Assembly: GCF_004331465.1 (NCBI RefSeq)
Contig: NZ_SJKB01000003.1
Span: 558,001 to 622,000, forward strand
Length of the DNA: 64,000 bases
Source: Kribbella pittospori
GTDB taxonomy: Bacteria; Actinomycetota; Actinomycetes; Propionibacteriales; Kribbellaceae
Direction of reading: 5' to 3'
The notes beneath the pieces are model-generated. The model was not told the origin of the DNA and did not search any database. It saw only the letters and a program-made list of their open reading frames with translations. Each line of letters opens with the position of its first letter. Position 1 is the stretch's first letter. This document shows positions 24,978-32,026 of the stretch, in pieces. Position numbers and translations under genes: made by a program.

Positions 24978-26825
24978 ATGAAGGACTACCCGTTGATCGC
25001 CGATCACGGCCTGATCGGGGACCTGCAGACCGCCGCCCTCGTCAGCACCGACGGCTCGATCGACTGGTTCTGCGCACCCCGCTTCGACTCGCCGAGTGTG
25101 TTCGGGGCGCTGCTGGATCACGAGAAGGGCGGCCACCTGCGGATCCGCCCGGCGCACGGCACCTTCGAGACCAAGCAGCTGTACTTCCCGGACACGGCGA
25201 TCCTGATCACCAGGTTCCTGACCGAGGCCGGCGTCGGTGAGGTGATCGACTTCATGCCGGCGACGAGCAGTACGCACGCGACCCTGAACCACCGGATCGT
25301 GCGGCTGGTGCGCTGCGTCCGTGGCCGGATGACGTTCGACGTGGACATCGCGCCGCGGTTCGACTACGGACGCAAGCCCCATGTTTGGCACCCGACCGAG
25401 CACGGGGGTGTCTACGTGAGCGACGGCGAGACGCTGACCTTCCACATCGTGAGGGAGCCCGACGACGAGCATCTCGGGCAGGCACGGGTGGACGACACCG
25501 GCGATGTCCAGTTCTCGATCACCCTCGAGGCCGGCCAGGTGCGCGGCCTGATGCTCGAGACGGCGGCCGACGGCCCGCCACGGGAGATCCGGGTCGCCGA
25601 GGCACAACGGCTGTTCGACGAGACGGCCGCGTTCTGGCGGACCTGGTTGGCACAGTCCACCTACACCGGTCGCTGGCGCGAGATGCTCCAGCGGTCGGCG
25701 ATCACGCTGAAGCTGATGACCTACGCGCCGACCGGAGGCCTGGTGGCCGCGCCGACGACCGCGCTGCCGGAGCAGATCGGCGGCGAGCGCAACTGGGACT
25801 ACCGCTACACCTGGGTCCGGGACGCGTCCTTCTCCATCTACGCCCTGCTGCGGATGGGGTTCACCGAGGAGGCCACGGCCTTCAGCGGCTGGCTGCGGGA
25901 CCGCGTGCAGGAGAAGGTCGGCGGGGACGGCGGACCGCTGAACATCATGTATCGCGTCGACGGCTCCTCCGATCTCATTGAGGAGACCCTCGAGCACTGG
26001 GAGGGGTATCGCGGCTCCCGCCCGGTGCACATCGGCAACGGTGCCGCCGGCCAGCTGCAGCTGGACATCTACGGCGAGGCGCTGGACAGCATGTACTTCG
26101 GCGACCAGCGCGGGCTGACGATCGGTCACGAGGGCTGGATCGCGGTCCGGGATCTGCTCGACTGGCTGACCGACAACTGGGACCAGCCCGAGGAAGGCAT
26201 CTGGGAGACCCGGGGCGGACGCAAGGATTTCACCTACGGCCGGGTCATGTGCTGGACCGCGTTCGACCGGGCAATCCGGATCGCCACCCACCGGTCCCGC
26301 CCCGGGCCGCTGGATCGGTGGGTCCGTGCCCGGGACGCCATCTACGAGCAGGTCATGTCCCGTGGCTTCGACCCGGAACGCCGTGCCTTCGTGCAGCAGT
26401 ACGGCAGCAAGGTGCTCGACTCGTCGCTGCTGCGCATGCCGACGGTGGGGTTCGTCGCACCGCAGGATCCGATGTGGCTGTCGACGTTGCGGGCGATGGA
26501 CTCCGAACTGGTCACCGACAGCCTCGTCTACCGCTACAACCCGGAGGCCTCACCGGACGGACTCCGCGGGTCGGAGGGCACGTTCTCGCTCTGCACGTTC
26601 ATGTACGTCGACGCGCTCGGCAAGGCCGGCCGGATCGACGATGCACGGCTCACCTTCGAGAAGATGCTCACCTATGCCAACCACCTCGGCCTGTACTCCG
26701 AGGAGATCGCCCTGACCGGCGAGCAGATCGGCAACTTCCCGCAGGCGTTCACCCACCTCGCGCTGATCGACGCAGCCATGACCCTGGACGCCCAGCTCGA
26801 CCGAAAGCAGCCCCCAGCGAGCTGA
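24978..26825 (+). CDS. Glycoside hydrolase family 15 protein (trehalase/glucoamylase type)
   Basis: 615 residues from ATG 24978 with AAGGAG ideally placed. The N-terminal beta domain starts with the typical YPLIADHGLIGDLQTAALVS and GSIDWFCAPRFDSPSVF. The (alpha/alpha)6 barrel has GGERNWDYRYTWVRDASF with likely catalytic Glu270. A second acidic loop near the end (TGEQIGNFPQAFTHLALI) probably holds the base. Actinobacterial members of this size include the phosphate-dependent trehalase of mycobacteria; glucoamylase activity is the alternative. No signal peptide, so it is cytosolic, in line with turnover of trehalose or glycogen as stress reserves. It is the last gene of the 23956 unit and ends in a hairpin. 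Confidence 0.88.
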   Translation: MKDYPLIADHGLIGDLQTAALVSTDGSIDWFCAPRFDSPSVFGALLDHEKGGHLRIRPAHGTFETKQLYFPDTAILITRFLTEAGVGEVIDFMPATSSTHATLNHRIVRLVRCVRGRMTFDVDIAPRFDYGRKPHVWHPTEHGGVYVSDGETLTFHIVREPDDEHLGQARVDDTGDVQFSITLEAGQVRGLMLETAADGPPREIRVAEAQRLFDETAAFWRTWLAQSTYTGRWREMLQRSAITLKLMTYAPTGGLVAAPTTALPEQIGGERNWDYRYTWVRDASFSIYALLRMGFTEEATAFSGWLRDRVQEKVGGDGGPLNIMYRVDGSSDLIEETLEHWEGYRGSRPVHIGNGAAGQLQLDIYGEALDSMYFGDQRGLTIGHEGWIAVRDLLDWLTDNWDQPEEGIWETRGGRKDFTYGRVMCWTAFDRAIRIATHRSRPGPLDRWVRARDAIYEQVMSRGFDPERRAFVQQYGSKVLDSSLLRMPTVGFVAPQDPMWLSTLRAMDSELVTDSLVYRYNPEASPDGLRGSEGTFSLCTFMYVDALGKAGRIDDARLTFEKMLTYANHLGLYSEEIALTGEQIGNFPQAFTHLALIDAAMTLDAQLDRKQPPAS

Positions 26826-26832
26826 GGGCTGC
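26807..26832. terminator. Hairpin terminator behind GH15 gene
   Basis: GCAGCCC (26807-26813) pairs with GGGCTGC (26826-26832), with an inner CAG/CTG pairing. The structure overlaps the last codons of the GH15 gene and precedes the end of the convergent arylsulfatase gene. Confidence 0.6.
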
Positions 26833-26855
26833 TTCGGCAGGGCTAGTGGCGTCTC

Positions 26856-29210
26856 CTACTCGCGCATCAGCATCAGCGCGGCTTCGCGTTCGAGATCCAG
26901 GTACGGATCGCCGCTGACGTCGACCGCCACCCGGTTGATCGTGCCGCCGGCGAAGCGGTGCGGCGGCGCACCCGGGTAGTCGTCGGTGATCGGCTCGCCG
27001 CTGTGCCTGCCGACGTACAGACCCGCGCCGGCGATGGCGAAGGCTCCGAGCTGGGTCTTGATGCGTCCCTCGCCGACCTTCTCCTTGCCGTGGTAGAGCG
27101 AGAGGGTGCCGGTCGCGCCGTCGGGATCCATCCCTTGTTTCTCGAACGAGGCGGACAGGATCAGGTTCTCACCCGTCGGGATGTCCTTCGTCCCGACGAT
27201 CTGCTGTTCGATCGCGCCGACGAAACTGTTCACGTAGTGCAGCCGGTTGTCCTTCACGTACAGCGCATGGCCGCCGAACCTGGCGCCGATCGCGAACAGC
27301 ACGCCTTCGGCGCCCGGGGCCGGGATGTCGACCAGCGCGCCGATCGTGAAGGAGCGGTTGCGGGTGTTGACCGATTGCCACTCCGAGACCGGGGCAGTGT
27401 CCGGGTAGTACACGTAGCGGTCCTTCGCCGCGGTCAGCTGGGGCCGGGGTGTGGTGAGGATCTCCACCGCGGAGCGGTCGTCGAGTGGGAAGGCCTTGTT
27501 CCGGCCGGCCTCGGAGTACCAGAGGTTCACCAGTTCGCGCAGTCTGTCCGGCTGCTCCGCCGCGAGGTTCCTGGTCTCCGACCGGTCGACGTCGACGTGG
27601 TACAACTCCCATTCGTCGGAGTTGAAGTCGCCCCAGCCGGCGATGGTCGGGTGCGTGGTGACCGCCTTCCAGCCCTCGTGGTAGATCGCGCGGGATCCCA
27701 GCATCGAGTAGAACTGCGTCTTTCGTCCGGAGTCGGCGGTCGCGTCGTCGACGCTGGCCCGCATGCTGATCCCGTCGATCGCGGACTGGGTGTGTCCCTT
27801 GATCGCCTCCGGGACCTCGACGCCCAGGACGTCGAGAATCGTCGGGACGATGTCGATCGCGTGGTGGTACTGGTGCCGGAGCTCTCCGCGCGCCGCCGCA
27901 CCCGCGGGCCACGAGATGATGCAGGGGTCCGAGGTGCCACCGCTGAACTCGTACCGCTTCCACATCTTGAACGGCGTGTTGAACGCCATCGCCCAGCCGT
28001 TCGCGTAATGGTTGTACGTCTTCGTGCCACCCAGGTCGTCGAGCTTGGCCAGGTTCTCCGCCAGGTCGTCGGCGATCCCGTTGGCGAACTTCATCTCGTT
28101 GACCGAGCCGTTCGCGCCGCCTTCGCCGCTCGCACCGTTGTCGGACACGACCACGACGAGGGTGTTGTCCAGCTGCTCGGTCTGCTCCAGGTAGCTGAGC
28201 AACCGGCCGATGTGGTGGTCGGCGTGGGCGAGGAATCCGGCGTACACCTCGGCCATCCGGGCGAAGAGGCGCCGCTCGTCGGCGTTCAGCGTGTCCCATG
28301 GACGGGTGTAGTCCAGCGCCGGGAAGGGCTGGTGGTCCGGGCCGCTGCGCGACTCGGGGGTGCCGATCGGATTCACCGGCGGCAGCTCGGTGTCGTCCGG
28401 CACCAGACCGAGTTTCTTCTGCCGCGCCAGGGTCTCTTCCCGCAGCGCCTCGTACCCCTGGTCGAAGCGGCCCGCGAACTTCTCGATCCATTCCTTCGGC
28501 GCGTGGTGCGGCGCGTGGCAGGCACCGGGTGCGTAGTACAGGAAGAATGGCTTGTCCGGAGCGATCGCCTTGGCGTCCTTGATGAACTCGACGGCCTTGT
28601 CGGTGATGTCGTCGGTGAAGTGGTAACCGTCCTCGGGCGAGCGTGGCTGATCGACCGGGTGGTTGTCGTAGACCAGGTCGGGATACCACTGGTTCGTCTC
28701 GGCGCCGAGGAACCCGTACCACCGTTCGAAGCCGCGGCCGGTCGGCCAGTTGCGACGGGTCGACGCGAGGTTCATCTCGTCGGTCGGGCACAGGTGCCAC
28801 TTGCCCACCATGTAGGTGTTCCAGCCGCGCTCGCCGAGGATCTCCGACAGCATGCCGTTCTCCGGCGGGATCGTCCCGCTCGCGTTCGGGAACCCGATCG
28901 CCGCCTCGGTGATGCACGCCATGCTGTTGCGGGTGTGGTTGCGGCCGGTGAGCAGACACGACCGGGTCGGCGAGCACAACGCTGTCGTGTGCCACTGGGT
29001 GAAGCGCACCCCGCGAGCGGCGATCGCGTCGATGTTGGGCGTCTCGATCGGGCCGCCGTAGCAGCTCAGGGCCGAGTAGCCGACATCGTCCAGGACGATG
29101 TAGACGACGTTCGGCGCGCCTTCTGGTGCCCTTGGCGGTTCGAACGGCGACCAATCCGGTTCGGAGTCGCGAATATCGACATTGATCGATCCTCGGAACT
29201 GCACAGGCAT
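26856..29210 (-). CDS. Type I (formylglycine) arylsulfatase
   Basis: 784 residues. The sulfatase core begins with NVVYIVLDDVGYSALSCYGG (metal ligands Asp41-Asp42). C79-S-P-T-R83 is the CxPxR signature, in which the cysteine becomes formylglycine. Further conserved parts are MVGKWHL and FFLYYAPGACHAPHHAP. A beta-rich C-terminal region (from about 590) fits the long arylsulfatase subgroup, as in the Pseudomonas and mycobacterial AtsA type. It hydrolyses sulfate esters with Ca2+. No signal peptide is seen, so it is probably cytosolic. A copy of the island box lies 71 bp upstream. The SulP gene ends 94 bp before its start on the same strand. Confidence 0.93.
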   Translation of the reverse strand: MPVQFRGSINVDIRDSEPDWSPFEPPRAPEGAPNVVYIVLDDVGYSALSCYGGPIETPNIDAIAARGVRFTQWHTTALCSPTRSCLLTGRNHTRNSMACITEAAIGFPNASGTIPPENGMLSEILGERGWNTYMVGKWHLCPTDEMNLASTRRNWPTGRGFERWYGFLGAETNQWYPDLVYDNHPVDQPRSPEDGYHFTDDITDKAVEFIKDAKAIAPDKPFFLYYAPGACHAPHHAPKEWIEKFAGRFDQGYEALREETLARQKKLGLVPDDTELPPVNPIGTPESRSGPDHQPFPALDYTRPWDTLNADERRLFARMAEVYAGFLAHADHHIGRLLSYLEQTEQLDNTLVVVVSDNGASGEGGANGSVNEMKFANGIADDLAENLAKLDDLGGTKTYNHYANGWAMAFNTPFKMWKRYEFSGGTSDPCIISWPAGAAARGELRHQYHHAIDIVPTILDVLGVEVPEAIKGHTQSAIDGISMRASVDDATADSGRKTQFYSMLGSRAIYHEGWKAVTTHPTIAGWGDFNSDEWELYHVDVDRSETRNLAAEQPDRLRELVNLWYSEAGRNKAFPLDDRSAVEILTTPRPQLTAAKDRYVYYPDTAPVSEWQSVNTRNRSFTIGALVDIPAPGAEGVLFAIGARFGGHALYVKDNRLHYVNSFVGAIEQQIVGTKDIPTGENLILSASFEKQGMDPDGATGTLSLYHGKEKVGEGRIKTQLGAFAIAGAGLYVGRHSGEPITDDYPGAPPHRFAGGTINRVAVDVSGDPYLDLEREAALMLMRE

Positions 29211-29280
29211 GACGTCGTCCTCTTCTCGCTGATGGCTGCTTCCTTCAGCCGAGTTTTCGTCAAGCCCCGATCCCGAGTCG

Positions 29281-29297
29281 TCACCCCGACCGGATGA
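29281..29297. promoter_or_regulatory. 17-bp island box upstream of arylsulfatase
   Basis: TCACCCC-GAC-CGGATGA lies 71 bp before the arylsulfatase ATG, within the 93-bp gap behind the SulP stop. It would let the sulfatase respond independently of readthrough from the upstream operon. Confidence 0.72.
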
Positions 29298-29303
29298 ACG
29301 GGC

Positions 29304-31076
29304 TCACCGCCGGGAGCCCTCGTCGTCAGCCTCCTGCTGCGGACGGCGCCAGCTTGCGCCGGTCTGCTGGACGTACGCCGCGACCGCCGCGTCGAGCGTC
29401 GGGTGGAAGTGCGCCGGGTTGATCGTGCGGGTGAGTTCGTACCTTTCAATCTTCTCCCGCACCGGATCCTTCATCTCCGCGAAGACCAGGGACACCCCGC
29501 GCGCGTTGAGCCAGGCGTCCAGCTCCTGCAGCATGTCGGACGCCGTGGTGTCGACGTCGGTGATCGGCTCGGCGGCGACGATGATCCATTGCAGGCTGGG
29601 ATCGTCCGTCGCGATCTCCCGCACCTTGTCGCTGAACATCCGAGCGTTCGCGAAGATCAGGGGCGCGTCGAAGCGGTAGACGACCAGACCACGCAGGAGT
29701 TCCGCGTCGGGGTAGCTCTCGGTGTCGTGCAGGCCCGCGACGCCCTCCACCCGGCCGAGCTCGGCCGTGTGCGGCCACCAGGTGCGGCGGAAGACGTTAA
29801 GGATGGACAGGCCCACGGCGACGAGAATGCCGGGTAGTACGCCCAGGAAGGCCACGCCGAGCAGCGCGATGATCGACAGCCCGAACTCCGTCCGGCGCTG
29901 GTGCCACAGCCGGCGTGTGCCGGCGATGTCGGCCAGCGACAGCGCCGCGGCGATGACGATCGCGCCCAAGGTCGGCTGCGGTACGTACTGCATCAGCGAG
30001 GTGGCGAAGACCAGGACCACGGTGATCATGCCGGCGCCGACGATGCCGGTCACCTGGGACCGGGAGCCGGCCTGCTCGGCGACGGCGGTGCGGGACCCGC
30101 TGGTGCTGACCGGGAAGCCCTGGAAGAAGCCGGCCGCGATGTTGGCGGCACCAATGCCGACCATCTCCTGGTTCCCGCGCACCCGCTCGCCTCTGCGGGC
30201 GGCGAACGCCGACGCGGTGGACATCGTGTCCGCGAGCGCGACGACGGCGATGGCGAACGCACCGATGAGCAACGGCGGCAGATCGTCCCAGCTGACCGCG
30301 GGGATCGTGAACGGCGGGAAACCCTGGGGGAGTACGCCGACGGTGTCGACGTCCTTGGACTCCAGGTCGAACGCGCCGACCACAACGGCGGCCAGCACCA
30401 CGACGATGAGCACGCTCGGCAGTTTGGGCATGAACCGATTGAGCAGCAGGATGCCGGCCAGCGACGCCACCCCGATGACCGCGGCCGTCGCGTTCGCATC
30501 GCCGTCCGCGAGCCCGGAGAAGAACGCCTTCGCCTCGGCCACCAGCCCGTCGGCATCGACCGAGAACCCGAACAGCTTGGCCAGCTGACCGATCACGATG
30601 GTCAGCGCGAGCCCGTTCATGTAGCCGATCTGGGTCGGCTTCGACAGCAGGTCCGCCACGAACCCGAACCGGGCCAGCCCGGCGACCGTCATCACGACGC
30701 CGACGATCACCGCCAGCATCGACGCCAGCGCGACGGCCCGGGCGGGGTCGCCGTTGGCGAGCAGGAGTGGCGCGATCGTTGCCGCGATCATCGGTCCCAA
30801 CGACGAGTCGGGACCGAGCACCAGTACTCTGGACGGCCCGAAGACGGCGTACCCGAGAAGGCAGAGAATCGAGGTGTAGAGCCCGGTCACCGCGGGCAGG
30901 CCGGCCAGCTCGGCGTACGCCATCCCCTGCGGCACCAGCAGCGCGGACAGGACCAGGCCGGCGACGATGTCTTTGGGCAGCCACGCCCGCTCGTAGATCC
31001 TGGCCAACCCGACACCGGGCACGTACTCCTGCCACCCGGGCGGATGGATCGCCGGTTGCTTGCCGTCGTCGGCCAC
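29304..31076 (-). CDS. SulP anion transporter with STAS domain (second of three)
   Basis: 590 residues from GTG 31076, which has GAGGGGG about ten bases upstream. The SulP membrane domain includes DIVAGLVLSALLVPQGMAYA, GLPAVTGLYTSIL and AAGFFQGFPVSTSGSRTAV. A STAS domain follows (about 460-560; VDTTASDMLQELDAWL has Thr-Thr where regulatory STAS domains have Ser). It resembles Rv1739c-type sulfate/bicarbonate carriers; the substrate is not certain. It is the last gene of the five-gene operon DUF2252, SulP, P-type ATPase, PPK2, SulP, 20 bp behind PPK2. The arylsulfatase gene lies next downstream, so sulfate handling is plausible. Confidence 0.9.
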   Translation of the reverse strand: MADDGKQPAIHPPGWQEYVPGVGLARIYERAWLPKDIVAGLVLSALLVPQGMAYAELAGLPAVTGLYTSILCLLGYAVFGPSRVLVLGPDSSLGPMIAATIAPLLLANGDPARAVALASMLAVIVGVVMTVAGLARFGFVADLLSKPTQIGYMNGLALTIVIGQLAKLFGFSVDADGLVAEAKAFFSGLADGDANATAAVIGVASLAGILLLNRFMPKLPSVLIVVVLAAVVVGAFDLESKDVDTVGVLPQGFPPFTIPAVSWDDLPPLLIGAFAIAVVALADTMSTASAFAARRGERVRGNQEMVGIGAANIAAGFFQGFPVSTSGSRTAVAEQAGSRSQVTGIVGAGMITVVLVFATSLMQYVPQPTLGAIVIAAALSLADIAGTRRLWHQRRTEFGLSIIALLGVAFLGVLPGILVAVGLSILNVFRRTWWPHTAELGRVEGVAGLHDTESYPDAELLRGLVVYRFDAPLIFANARMFSDKVREIATDDPSLQWIIVAAEPITDVDTTASDMLQELDAWLNARGVSLVFAEMKDPVREKIERYELTRTINPAHFHPTLDAAVAAYVQQTGASWRRPQQEADDEGSRR

Positions 31077-31096
31077 GTTCGTCGTACCCCCTCGGC

Positions 31097-32026
31097 CTAC
31101 TGAGCCTCGAACGGATCGGCCGCCGCGCCCTCGGGCGCCTGTGCCTCGAGGTCGCGCTTGATCTCCAACAGCGCCTGGCGTGCCTTCTTGCCGACCTTCG
31201 GATAGCGGGGATCGATCTCGATCAGCGTGTTGGCGATCACCGCGCCCGCGGCGATGCGCGCGTACCACTTGCGGTCGGCGGGGATCACGTACCACGGCGC
31301 CCATTCGGTGCTGGTCCTGGACAGCATCGCCGAGAACGCGCGCTGGTAGTCGTCCCAGTAGTCCCGCTCGCGGATGTCGGCCGCGGAGAACTTCCAGTTG
31401 TGGTCGCGAAGGTCGATCCGGCGCAGGAAGCGGCTGCGCTGCTCCTCCTTGGACAGGTTCAGGAAGAGCTTCACGACCTTGATGCCGTTGTCGTTGAGGG
31501 TCCGCTCCCACTCGTTGATCTCGCGATAGCGCCGTTTCCACAGTCCCTGGCGGGACCCGCGCGGGAGTTTCTGACGATCGAGGAGTTGTTGGTGCACGCG
31601 GACCACCAGCACTTCCTCGTAGTGCGAGCGGTTGAAGATGCCGATCTGACCGCGAGCCGGTAAGCGCAGCCCGTAGCGCCAGAGATAGTCGTGATCAAGC
31701 TCCTCGCTGGAGGGGACCTTGAAGCTGCTCACGGCCACACCCTGCGGGTTCACTCCGGTCATGACATGGCGGATGGTGCCGTCCTTCCCGCCGGCGTCGA
31801 GTGCCTGCAGCACCACCAGCACACCGTGGGTGTGCTGCGCGTACAGCCGCGACTGGTACTCGGCCAACAGGTCGATGCCCTGGTCCAGCAGTTGGCGGCC
31901 GCGCTTCTTCGAACTGATCGTGCCTCTGAAGTCCGGCTCGAAGTCCTTGGCCAGGCTGACCTTCGAGCCCGGTTCGACCCGGAACGGCGCGATGAAGTCG
32001 GCGATCCGCTGCTCGCGAGATGTCAT
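31097..32026 (-). CDS. ppk2: Polyphosphate kinase 2 family protein
   Basis: 309 residues from ATG 32026, with GGAG seven bases upstream and an ATGA overlap with the ATPase stop. Walker A is DAGGKDGT at 77-84, followed by RHVMTGVNPQGV and the Walker B-like region GQIGIFNRSHYEEVLVVRVH. NPQG and FNRSHYE resemble class III PPK2 enzymes, which phosphorylate AMP and ADP from polyphosphate. It would regenerate nucleotides in the cytosol when ATP is short. Its coupling to an ATP-driven pump in the same operon suggests polyphosphate may support pump activity, which is inference. The lid region around WKRRYREINEWERTL is complete. Confidence 0.92.
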   Translation of the reverse strand: MTSREQRIADFIAPFRVEPGSKVSLAKDFEPDFRGTISSKKRGRQLLDQGIDLLAEYQSRLYAQHTHGVLVVLQALDAGGKDGTIRHVMTGVNPQGVAVSSFKVPSSEELDHDYLWRYGLRLPARGQIGIFNRSHYEEVLVVRVHQQLLDRQKLPRGSRQGLWKRRYREINEWERTLNDNGIKVVKLFLNLSKEEQRSRFLRRIDLRDHNWKFSAADIRERDYWDDYQRAFSAMLSRTSTEWAPWYVIPADRKWYARIAAGAVIANTLIEIDPRYPKVGKKARQALLEIKRDLEAQAPEGAAADPFEAQ

